Below, piece by piece: positions 48,701 through 57,900 of a stretch of DNA of 64,000 nucleotides. A program made the translations under genes and the position numbers. This stretch comes from Prochilodus magdalenae (taxonomy: Eukaryota; Chordata; Actinopteri; Characiformes; Prochilodontidae), in NCBI GenBank assembly GCA_024036415.1, contig JAMWET010004087.1, forward strand, positions 195,253 through 259,252, read 5' to 3'. The notes beneath the pieces were generated by a model. The model was not told the origin of the DNA. It saw nothing but the letters and a program-made list of their open reading frames with translations, and searched no databases. How positions within the stretch are numbered: position 1 is the stretch's first letter; each line of letters opens with the position of its first letter.

Positions 48701-51700
48701 TCATGCAGCTTGAATATCCTCACACAGTTCCTGCAGATGGTGCGGTAGGGGTGGAGGTGGAGTTACACCAGGCCTTCTAGACATATGACCCATGACAACA
48801 AACCGTTCATCTTGGTGCTGACCATGGTGCCAGATTTGTTGCTCGTCTCCACTCATCACAATGACCGGCTGCCATTCTGAGTCACTCCATGACAGTCTGG
48901 CATGACACCATGGCAGTCTTTGGTTACGGGGACGTGGTGTTAAGGACAGTCATTGTAACGGTCTGTGTGCCTGTAGTCCTGCGTGGTGCAGCCGTCTGCA
49001 AATGGTGCTGCATTAATAGGATGACTCATGGAGGATATCACTGCTCGCTGGATGTCTGTAAGCGTGGCTGTTGGGTCAGTCAGGTACAGAGATGCGTCTC
49101 ATGTGCAGCCGAGTGTGAAAATTGAATCATTAGTATGCCTCATGATGTCAAACCTACACACCAAGTTTCATTCCTTTCTGTGTATATCTTCTGGGTGAGG
49201 CTGTTTGTGCAGCTATTGTTTTGATAATGGGTGTAATCCTGAGCTGTTCTCACTGGATGTGGGTGGGGTGGTTTTCCTTTCTCATTAATGCAGAGTCTAC
49301 TGCTGGCTTGTAGCCCCTTATCTGTGCAGAGTTTTTCACTAGGCTATATACCAAACTGTTCCACTGTTCTTCATGTACTTTATGTGCCATTACAACTTAC
49401 TTGCTCCACTGCTACCTGCTCAGAAAGAGTCACACATCACACATACTGCATTACACAGTCCAGTTTTCTGCCATCAGTGTACACGCTGCCTTTGAGTGTA
49501 TTTTATATTGTACTGTTTACTCATAAATTATTGTGTATGTGCGTGTTATAGACATATGGTGATATGTGGGGGAAGCTCCATCGAGCATTACAGATCTGGT
49601 CAGGTTTGGGAATGTCTTTAACCGGAGTACACACCTGTGGGGATTACATGTTCAGTGGACACACGGTGGTTCTGACCATGCTCAACTTCTTCATCACTGA
49701 ATGTGAGAAACTATTACATACTAAAACCTTTTATTATTATTATGATAGAAATTCTGGATCATTTGTATAAGTTCATTCATTATGAATGATAAATTCTGTA
49801 ATAAATAGAATATAAAAATTAGAATATGAGGTTTTGTTTAGACAGTGACAGTATATCATAAATATAATAAAGTATATTAAAGATACATGCTGTAGTAGGA
49901 GGTAGAATTAATGTTTTGCACTGTTGACTTCCAAGGTTTTGTTTTTTTAACAGGAAGAGCAGTAGTAGGTTAGGAGCAGTAGTAGTTTAGAAGCTGTAGT
50001 CTGTGAGGAGCAGTAATAGGTTAGAAGCAGTAGTAGGTTAGGAGCAGTAATAGGTTAGGAGCAGTAGTAGGCTAGGAGCAATAGTAGGTGAGGAGCAGTA
50101 GCCAGTGAGGAGCAGTTATAAGTGAGGAGCAGTAATAGGTTAGGAGCAAGAATAGGTTAGCAGTAGTATGTTAGGAGCAGTAGTAGGTGAGGAACAGTGA
50201 TAAGTAAGGAGCAATAGTAGGTGAGGAGCAGTAGCCAGTGAGGAGCAGTGATAGGTGAGGAGCAGCGATAGGTTAGGAGCAGTAATAGGTTAGGAGCAGT
50301 TATAGGTGAGGAGCACAGTGTAAACCAGTAATAGGTAAGGAGCAGTAGGAGGTGAGGAGCAATAATAGGTAAGGAGCAGTTATAAGTGAGGAGCAGTAAT
50401 AGGTTAAGAGCAATAGTAGGTTAGAAGCAGTAATAGGTTAGGAGCAGGAGTAGGTTAGCAGTAGTAGGTTAGGAGCAGTAATAGGCTAGGAGCAGTAATA
50501 GGTTAGGAGCAGTAGTAGGTGAGGAACAGTAGTAGTGTAGAAGCTGTAATCTGTGAGGAGCAGTAGTAGGCTAGGAGCAATAGTAGGTGAGGAGCAGTAG
50601 CCAGTGAGGAGCAGTGATAGGTTAGGAGCAAGAATAGGTTAGGAGCAGTTATAGGTGAGGAGTGTAAACCAGTAATAGGTAAGGAGCAGTAGGAGGTGAG
50701 GAGCAATAATAGGTAAGGAGCAGTTATAAGTGAGGAGCAGTAATAGGTTAAGAGCAATAGTAGGTTAGGAGCAGTAGTAGGTTAGGAGCAGTAATAGGTT
50801 AGGAGCAGTAATAGGTTAGGAGCAGTAGTAGGTGAGGAACAGTGATAAGTAAGGAGCAATAGTAGGTGAGGAGCAGTAGCCAGTGAGGAGCAGTGATAGG
50901 TTAGGAGCAAGAATAGGTTAGGAGCAGTTATAGGTGAGGAGTACAGTGTAAACCAGTAATAGGTAAGGAGCAGTAGGAGGTGAGGAGCAATAATAGGTAA
51001 GGAGCAGTTATAAGTGAGGAGCAGTAGTAGGTGAGGAGCAGTGATAAGTAAGGAGCAGTAATAGGTTAGGAGCAGTGAGTAGTAAGAAGCATTAATTGTT
51101 TAGGAGCAGTAGTAGGTGAGGAGCAGTGATAAGTAAGGAGCAGTAGTAGGTGAGGAGCAGTAATAGGTGAGGAGCAGTAATATGTGAGGAGCAGTAATAG
51201 GTGTGCTGATTGTTCATTTGCACTATGTGTTCTGTCTTGCAGATACACCCTGTAAATGGCACCTGGTTCACACCCTGTCCTGGGTGCTAAACCTGTTTGG
51301 GATTTTCTTTATCCTGGCGGCTCATGAGCACTACTCTATTGACGTCTTCATCGCCTTTTACATCACCACCCGGCTTTTCCTGTACTACCACACACTGTCC
51401 AGCACTCACGCCATCCAGCACAGCCGCCGTGCTCGTGTTTGGTTCCCCCTCTTTTCGTTCAGCGAGAGTAACGTCAATGGACCCGTCCCAAATGAGTATG
51501 CCTGAGCCAGTTAGGTTAAGACCCAAACTCCTCAAAACACTCATAGGTAACTCTTTAGCAGAACACTAAACGACTCAGCAGTTATACACTTGAGCAGTAA
51601 GAAACTTTAGGTGAGACTCAGTGATAACCACAGGAGCATTTAGAGGTTAGAGTTATACAGCCAGTGAGGAATGAGAAACTGTAGGAGCACAGACTCAGTT

Positions 51701-53168
51701 CATACCACAGCAGTTATAGGTAGAGCTTACAGTGTAAACACTAATAAAGGAACAGTAGAACAGACTCAGGTCATAGCACATAATACATTAAGAGCTTAGT
51801 TATACAGTGAGGACCTAATGAGTACGCTGAGACAGACTCAGTCTATAAGTAAGGACACAATAAAAAGGAGCAAGAGTTTGTTTAGCAGTAGTTTTAGGAG
51901 CATGATTAGGTGAGGTCCTTCTGCAGTCAGTTTTACAGATTAGTAGGTTCTGACAGTAGCAGTTATTTATTTATTATTATGAATATTATTAATAGCCACT
52001 GAGGGATGAAGGCTGGTTTACAGGTATAAGGTGAGGAAGGAGTTACGGGTTAATCTTCAGCATGTTCAGGAGTTCATTAGCAATATTGGGCTGAACTTAC
52101 AGGAGCAGGAGTAGGTTAGAGTGTGAATAGGTTAACTGCACAATGCTGCCTGAGCAGAGAATTACTAATAATGAATGTCTTATAATGCCAGAGGTACTTT
52201 ATTTTTTGAAGCTGCTGCTCTGTGTTAAGGCTGACAGCTGTGAAGCAATTTCTGTGACAGGTGTAGGAGCAGTTCTACTGAGGAAAAGTGATTGATGAGC
52301 AGCATGATATAGGTTAGGTCTCAGTGAAATAGGCTGTTTTGTTTTGTTTTTGAATTTGGTTCAGGGCAGATGAATAAAGGTGAGGAGCAATGGTAGGTAA
52401 GGATCAGTCTGAAGTGTAGGTAATGGCAGTAATAGGTAGGTCAGTAGTAGGTGAAAAGCAGTATTGTATTGATAGTGGTGGTGAGTAGTAGCCAGTAAGG
52501 AGCAGTGATAGGTTAGGAGCAAGAATAGGTTAGGAGCAGTTATAGGTTTTTCATACAGTGTAAACCAGTACTAGGTAAGGAGCAGTAGGAGGTGAAGCAA
52601 TAATAGGTAAGGAGCAGTTATAAGTGATGAGCAGTAATAGCAAATTGAGCAGTGATGAAGGTAAGGAGCAGTGATATGGTTAGGACAGTTGATAGGTGTT
52701 CAGGTAACAGTGTTGAGATTGATTAGTATCTTTACAAACAGTAGTAGGTGACATCAGTGAGAAATAGGTGACCCGGAGCAGTAATAGGTGAGGAGCAGTA
52801 ATATGTGAGGAGCAGTAATAGGTGTGCTGATTGTTCATTTGCACTATGTGTTCTGTCTTGCAGATACACCCCGTAAATGGCACCTGGTTCACACCCTGTC
52901 CTGGGTGCTAAACCTGTTTGGGATTTTCTTTATCCTGGCGGCTCATGAGCACTACTCTATTGACGTCTTCATCGCCTTTTACATCACCACCCGGCTTTTC
53001 CTGTACTACCACACACTGTCCAGCACTCACGCCATCCAGCACAGCCGCCGTGCTCGTGTTTGGTTCCCCCTCTTTTCGTTCAGCGAGAGTAACGTCAATG
53101 GACCCGTCCCAAATGAGTATGCCTGGCCTTTCTCCAGACCCAAACTCCTCAAAACACTCATAGGATAA
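45256..53168 (+). CDS. samd8: SAM-domain sphingomyelin synthase-related protein, whole gene (5 coding exons)
   Basis: Exons 45256-45773, 45992-46087, 47944-48061, 49552-49702 and 52864-53168 join with closing phases to 395 residues plus stop. The N-terminal SAM domain is about residues 8-74 ([20 protein letters not shown]). A membrane region with about six hydrophobic spans starts near residue 131. The catalytic motifs are [10 protein letters not shown] (His281) and [15 protein letters not shown] (His324, Asp328), the H-H-D triad of the sphingomyelin synthase family. SAM plus this core identifies SMSr/SAMD8, an ER ceramide phosphoethanolamine synthase thought to act as a ceramide sensor. The C-terminus [10 protein letters not shown]...LIG matches the family end. 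A second copy of the last exon exists at 51243; the 52864 copy is used because only it keeps the family C-terminus. Confidence 0.93.
45786..45930. repeat. 30-bp tandem repeat filling samd8 intron 2
   Basis: About 4.7 copies of AACCAATCAGCTCTCAGTAG plus CAGTGACACT in an intron of only 218 bp. The 30-bp unit keeps the exon's reading frame open to 45951, giving repeated [10 protein letters not shown] if the intron is retained. Confidence 0.9.
45992..46087 (+). CDS. samd8: samd8 exon (TM2)
   Basis: 96 bp encoding [14 protein letters not shown] and a hydrophobic [11 protein letters not shown] end, matching [15 protein letters not shown] and LVLLLHKHR of SAMD8. The donor ACACAG|GTACAC is immediately followed by a 20-bp tandem array made of the same sequence. 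Confidence 0.93.
46088..46910. repeat. 20-bp tandem array starting at the samd8 exon donor
   Basis: About 41 units of GTACACCTACACAAATACAG. The first unit starts at the very GT of the donor of exon 45992-46087. The exon end CACAAACACAG is itself the tail of a unit, so most copies repeat an ACAG|GTAC splice-site-like junction. Confidence 0.92.
46912..47660 (-). mobile_element. Internally deleted Tc1-like remnant interrupted by another repeat
   Basis: The left part resembles the 3' end of fish Tc1-family elements (GGGATTCAGGTCAGGACTTTG). The right part (CCTGACCCTAATCCAATAGC, then ATTCCTCCA and CAACAGTTACCG) is the area that encodes the PDxNP-E motif and tail. The centre is missing and replaced by a repeat at about 47088-47390. 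Orientation is uncertain because the parts are short. Lies in the samd8 intron 46088-47943. Confidence 0.5.
47088..47390. repeat. LINE/SINE-like tail repeat
   Basis: Starts AATTCAATTCAACTTTATTT and continues with GTACAGTATAACGAAACACA, a layout typical of the 3' ends of fish retroposons. It splits the Tc1-like remnant at 46912-47660 and so inserted later. Confidence 0.5.
47944..48061 (+). CDS. samd8: samd8 exon (TM3)
   Basis: 118 bp encoding [19 protein letters not shown], then a membrane span and [14 protein letters not shown]. It matches [20 protein letters not shown] of SAMD8. Acceptor TTTGTAG, donor GTAGGT, ends in phase 0. Confidence 0.95.
48680..49245. repeat. Dispersed repeat, copy 2 (samd8 intron)
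   Basis: Longer copy of the repeat at 22100-22560, with an extra upstream part and an insertion near 48895-48930. Same orientation on the plus strand. A reading frame at 48889-49125 is not conserved in the other copy, so I do not call a gene. Confidence 0.65.
49552..49702 (+). CDS. samd8: samd8 exon (catalytic His motif)
   Basis: 151 bp encoding [38 protein letters not shown] and NFFITE. It carries the first catalytic histidine (SGHT, residue 281). Donor GTGAGA, ends in phase 1. Confidence 0.95.
49950..51215. repeat. 18-bp minisatellite before samd8 last exon
   Basis: About 70 units of GGAGCAGTAATAGGTTAG and variants, with a higher-order block marked by GTGTAAACCAGTAATAGG at about 50320, 50665 and 50950. 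It ends about 30 bp before the acceptor at 51242. A second stretch runs up to 52863. Confidence 0.93.
51243..51505 (+). pseudogene. samd8: samd8 last exon, upstream copy, truncated
   Basis: The first 260 bases match the copy at 52864-53123; I see one substitution, giving TPCKW here and TPRKW there. Identity stops exactly after NEYA, where this copy reads a stop codon and loses the conserved WPFSRP...LIG end. The following DNA mixes 3' UTR fragments with minisatellite units. If read it would give a 381-residue protein with the catalytic triad but no normal tail. Most likely an assembly artefact; a tandem exon duplication is the alternative. Confidence 0.75.
51506..52863. other. Blended sequence of samd8 3' UTR and 18-bp minisatellite
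   Basis: Pieces of 53124-54355 appear in the same order (GAATTTGGTTCAGG, GTCTGAAGTGTAGGTAATGG, GTTCAGGTAACAGTGTTGAG). They are interleaved with bits of the GGAGCAGTAATAGGT unit. Real duplication and divergence would not insert fragments of the neighbouring array throughout. See the finding on this region. Confidence 0.8.
52864..53168 (+). CDS. samd8: samd8 last coding exon, intact copy
   Basis: 305 bp encoding residues 295-395: [40 protein letters not shown] (His324 and Asp328 of the triad), [19 protein letters not shown] and the conserved tail. Ends with TAA at 53166-53168. Acceptor TCTTGCAG preceded by an array of an 18-bp unit. Confidence 0.93.
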
Positions 53169-53214
53169 ACTCTTTACAGAACACTAAACGACTCACAGCA
53201 GGTTATACACTCGA

Positions 53215-53482
53215 CCTAATAAGAAACTTTAGAACAGACTCAGTCTATACCACAGTACCTACATTTAGAGCTTAGAGTTATACACTCAACCTAATGAGAA
53301 ACTGTAGAACAGACTCAGTTCATACCACAGTACCTACATTTAGAGCTTAGAGTTATACACTCAACCTAATGAGAAACTGTAGAACAGACTCAGTTCATAC
53401 CACAGTACCTACATTTAGAGCTTAGAGTTATACACTCGACCTAATGAGACGCTGTAGAACAGACTCAGTCTATACCACAATA
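53215..53482 (+). repeat. 75-bp tandem repeat in samd8 3' UTR
   Basis: Three and a half copies of a 75-bp unit starting CCTAATGAGAAACTGTAGAA. A single copy of the same unit lies in sh3pxd2a intron 1 at 41283-41356. Confidence 0.9.
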
Positions 53483-53972
53483 CACAATAAAAAGTTTAAA
53501 GTTTGTTTACAGTATTTTGGAGATGATTAAAGGTCCTTCTGCAGTCAGTTTTACAGATTAGTGTTCTGACAGAGCGGTTATTTATTTATTATTATTAATA
53601 TTATTAACGCCACTGAGGGATGATAGCTGGTTTACAGGTAAAGGTGATGGTGAAGGAGTTTACGGGTTAATCTTCAGCATGTTCAGGAGTTCATTATTAA
53701 TATTGGGCTGAACTTACACGTGGCCCCTTTAATCAACAGAGTGTGAATATTAACTGCACAATGCTGCCTGAGAGAATTACTAATAATGAATGTCTTATAA
53801 TGCCAGAGGCACTTTATTTTTTGTAATTGCTGCTTTCTTGTTAACCTGACAGCTGTGAAGACTTTCTGCACAGGCGTAACATTTCTACTGGAAAATGATT
53901 GATGAAAATGATACAGAAGTCTCTGAAATATTGCTGTTTTGTTTTGTTTTTGAATTTGGTTCAGGGGTGATG

Positions 53973-53978
53973 AATAAA
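53973..53978 (+). promoter_or_regulatory. samd8: AATAAA poly(A) signal candidate for samd8
   Basis: Canonical hexamer about 805 bp after the stop codon, followed by G/T-rich sequence (GCAGGCTGGTGGGTCT). Chosen over the near-match at 53487 because of the GT-rich downstream element. Confidence 0.45.
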
Positions 53979-54389
53979 GTTGCAGGCTGGTGGGTCTATC
54001 AGTCTGAAGTGTAGGTAATGGATTTAGGTGTGTCTGTTACACCAAAAGCAGTATTGTATTGATTTGATGGTGATTTTTACAGTAAATACTGTTTATATTT
54101 AATAAACGTTTACAATTTTGCACTGAACACTTTTTCATTCCTGTCTGTTTTACTGGAGGGACATTTAGGCCTGAACTTCCATCTTTCAATATTCCAGTAA
54201 AAATATGATAAAAAAGCAAATTGAACATATGACGAATGGAGTATTCCAGATGTTTCAGACAGTTGATTGTGTTCAGGTAACAGTGTTGAGATTGATTACT
54301 ATCTTTACAAACATGTTATTTAATGTGACATCAGTGAGAAACTAGTGGCACCCGGATTGTGGAATCGTCTGACTGTCAACTTCTATGTG

Positions 54390-54640
54390 CTGTGTGCTCC
54401 ATGTACTGTGTGTTCTATGTACTGCTATACTGTGTGTTCTATGTGCTGCTATACTGTGTGCTCTATGTACTGTGTGTTCTATGTGCTGTGTGCTCTATGT
54501 ACTGCTATACTGTGTGCTCTATGTACTGTGTGTTCTATGTGCTGTGTGCTCTATGTACTGCTATACTGTGTTCTCTATGTACTGTGTGTTCTATGTGTTG
54601 CTATACTGTGTGCTCTATGTACTGTGTGTCCCCACCTGCA
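54390..54640. repeat. Minisatellite of CTATGTACTG-type units
   Basis: Mixed 16- to 25-bp units such as GTGTGCTCTATGTACTGCTA and TACTGTGTGTTCTATG. Open in several frames, giving Cys/Tyr/Leu-rich spurious ORFs. Confidence 0.88.
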
Positions 54641-54738
54641 GTACATCACTCTCATCACACGACGGCAGCACAGTCAACAATACAGGCAGAATACAGAGAG
54701 CCACACACATCCACTTACTTCTCAGCCAATCAGAGCAC

Positions 54739-54825
54739 AAGAGAAGAGAAGAGAAGAGAAGAGAAGAGAAGAGAAGAGAAGAGAAGAGAAGAGAAGAGAA
54801 GAGAAGAGAAGAGAAGAGAAGAGAA
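54739..54825. repeat. (AAGAG)n pentanucleotide repeat
   Basis: About 17 perfect copies of GAAGA/AAGAG. Confidence 0.95.
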
Positions 54826-54954
54826 TAATGGGGGAATATGCCCTGTACTTAAAGGAGTGTGGTTGGAGAACAGACATTCAGGTGAGAGCTTCACCATTAC
54901 CTGCTCTTCATGACTGACTAATAGGAATAATGTTGGATTGATGATGAATCTAGA

Positions 54955-57900
54955 TGCTATGCTGTACTATCTATACTGTACTTTACTGTCTGCGCTATGC
55001 TTTACTGTCTGCGCTATGCTTTACTGTCTGTACTGTACTTTACTGTCTGCGCTATGCTTTACTGTCTGCGCTGTGCTTTACTGTCTGCGCTATGCTTTAC
55101 TGTCTGTGCTATGCTTTACTGTCTGCGCTATGCTTTACTGTCTGTACTGTGCTTTACTGTCTGCGCTATGCTTTACTGTCTGTACTGTGCTTTACTGTCT
55201 GTGCTGTGCTTTACTGTCTGTGCTGTTTTTTTACTGTCTGTGCTGTGCTTTAGTATCTGTGCTGTTTTTTTACTGTCTGTGCTGTGCTTTAGTATCTGTG
55301 CTGTGCTTTACTGTCTGTCCTGTGCTTTACTGTCTGTGCTGTGCTTTACTGTCTGCACTGTGCTTTACTGTCTCTGCTGTTCTTTACTGTCTGTCCTGTG
55401 CTTTACTGTCTGTACTGTGCTTTACTGTCTGTGCTGTTCTTCATTGTCTGTACTGTGCTTTACTGTCTGTGCTGTGCTTTACTGTCTGCACTGTGCTTTA
55501 CTGTCTCTGCTGTTCTTCATTGTCTGTGCTGTGCTTTACTGTCTGTACTGTGCTTAACTGTCTGTGCTGTGCTTTACTGTCTGTGCTGTTTTTTATTGTC
55601 TGTTCTGTGCTTTACTGTCTGTACTGTGCTTTACTGTCTGTGCTGTGCTTTACCGTCTGTGCTGTTTTTTTACTGTCTGTGCTGTGCTTTAGTGTCTGTG
55701 CTGTTTTTTACTGTCTGTGCTGTTTTTTTTACTGTCTGTGCTGTGCTTTACTGTCTGTGCTGTTTTTTTACTATCTGTACTGTGCTTTACTGTCTGTGCT
55801 GTTCTTTATTGTCTGTCCTGTGCTTTACTGTCTGTGCTGTGCTTTACTGTCTGCGCTATGCTTTACTGTCTGCGCTATGCTTTACTGTCTGCACTGTGCT
55901 TTACTGTCTGTGCTATGCTTTACTGTCTGCGCTGTGCTTTACTGTCTGCGCTATGCTTTACTGTCTGTGCTATGCTTTACTGTCTGTGCTATGCTTTACT
56001 GTCTGTACTGTGCTTTACTGTCTGTGCTATGCTTTACTGTCTGTACTGTGCTTTACTGTCTGCGCTATGCTTTACTGTCTGTACTGTGCTTTACTGTCTG
56101 TACTGTGCTTTACTGTCTGTGCTGTTTTTTATTGTCTGTTCTGTGCTTTACTGTCTGTACTGTGCTTTACTGTCTGTCCTGTGCTTTACTGTCTGTACTG
56201 TGCTTTACTGTCTGTGCTGTGCTTTACTGTCTGTACTGTGCTTTACTGTCTGTGCTTTACTATGCTTTACTGTCTGCGCTATGCTTTACTGTCTGTGTGC
56301 TTTACTGTCTGTGCTGTGCTTTACTGTCTGTGCTGTTTTTTTACTGTCTGCGCTGTGCTTTACTGTCTGTGCTGTGCTTTACTGTCTGTGCTGTGCTTTA
56401 CTGTCTGTGCTGTTCTTCATCGTCTGTGCTGTGCTTTACTGTCTGTACTGTGCTTTACTGTCTGCGCTATGCTTTACTGTCTGCGCTATGCTTTACTGTC
56501 TGTACTGTACTTTACTGTCTGCGCTATGCTTTACTGTCTGTGCTATGCTTTACTGTCTGTGCTGTGCTTTACTGTCTGCACTGTGCTTTACTGTCTGTGC
56601 TGTTCTTCATTGTCTGTGCTGTGCTTTACTGTCTGTGCTGTGCTTTACTGTCTGTGCTTTACTGTCTGCGCTATGCTTTACTGTCTGTGCTGTGCTTTAC
56701 TGTCTGTGCTGTGCTTTACTGTCTGTGCTGTGCTTTACTGTCTGTGCTGTTCTTCATTTTCTGTGCTGTGCTTTACTGTCTCTACTGTGCTTTACTGTCT
56801 GCGCTATGCTTTACTGTCTGTACTGTACTTTACTGTCTGCACTATGCTTTACTGTCTGCGCTGTGCTTTACTGTCTGCGCTATGCTTTACTGTCTGTGCT
56901 GTGCTTTACTGTCTGCACTGTGCTTTACTGTCTCTGCTGTTCTTCATTGTCTGTGCTGTGCTTTACTGTCTGTGCTGTGCTTTACTGTCTGTGCTGTTCT
57001 TCATTGTCTGTGCTGTGCTTTACTGTCTGTGCTGTGCTTTACTGTCTGCGCTATGCTTTACTGTCTGTGCTGTGCTTTACTGTCTGCGCTATGCTTTACT
57101 GTCTGCGCTGTGCTTTACTGTCTGCGCTATGCTTTACTGTCTGTGCTATGCTTTACTGTCTGTGCTGTACTTTACTGTCTGCACTGTGCTTTACTGTCTG
57201 TACTGTGCTTTACTGTCTGTGCTGTGCTTTACTGTCTGCACTGTGCTTTACTGTCTGTGCTGTGCTTTACTGTCTGCACTGTGCTTTACTGTCTCTGCTG
57301 TTCTTCATTGTCTGTGCTGTGCTTTACTGTCTGTGCTATGCTTTACTGTCTGTGCTGTACTTTACTGTCTGCACTGTGCTTTACTGTCTGTGCTATGCTT
57401 TACTGTCTGCGCTATGCTTTACTGTCTGCGCTATGCTTTACTGTCTGTGCTATGCTTTACTGTCTGTGCTGTACTTTACTGTCTGCACTGTGCTTTACTG
57501 TCTGCGCTATGCTTTACTGTCTGTACTGTGCTTTACTGTCTGCACTGTGCTTTACTGTCTGTCCTGTGCTTTACTGTCTGTGCTGTTCTTCATTGTCTGT
57601 GCTGTGCTTTACTGTCTGCACTGTGCTTTACTGTCTCTGCTGTTCTTCATTGTCTGTGCTGTGCTTTACTGTCTGTGCTATGCTTTACTGTCTGTACTGT
57701 GCCTTTACTCTCTATACTGTACTTTATCGTCTGTGCTGTGCTTTAGTGTCTGCGCTGTGCTATACTGTGCTTTACTTCCTGTGCTGTACTTTACTGTGCT
57801 TTACTGTCTGTGCTATGCTTTACTGTCTGTGCTGTGCTTTACTGTCTGTCCCGTGCTTTACTGTCTGTGCTGTTTTTTTACTGTCTGCGCTGTGCTTTAC

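Larger units (their letters stand above)
53169..54000 (+). other. samd8: samd8 3' UTR, probable
   Basis: Non-coding sequence after the stop codon. It includes about 3.5 copies of a 75-bp unit (53215-53482), an AT-rich stretch, and an AATAAA at 53973-53978 that is the best poly(A) signal candidate. Another AATAAA-type signal occurs near 54100. The cleavage site is not visible from sequence alone. Confidence 0.6.

Noticed and set aside
48889..49125. A Cys-rich 78-codon ORF
   Set aside because: Lies in a dispersed repeat and is not preserved in the second copy at 22100-22560.
51243..53168. Mutually exclusive duplicated last exons of samd8
   Set aside because: Copy 1 breaks at a point with no splice site or poly(A) signal, and the following DNA is a mixture with array units. 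An assembly artefact explains this better, though reads are needed to be sure.
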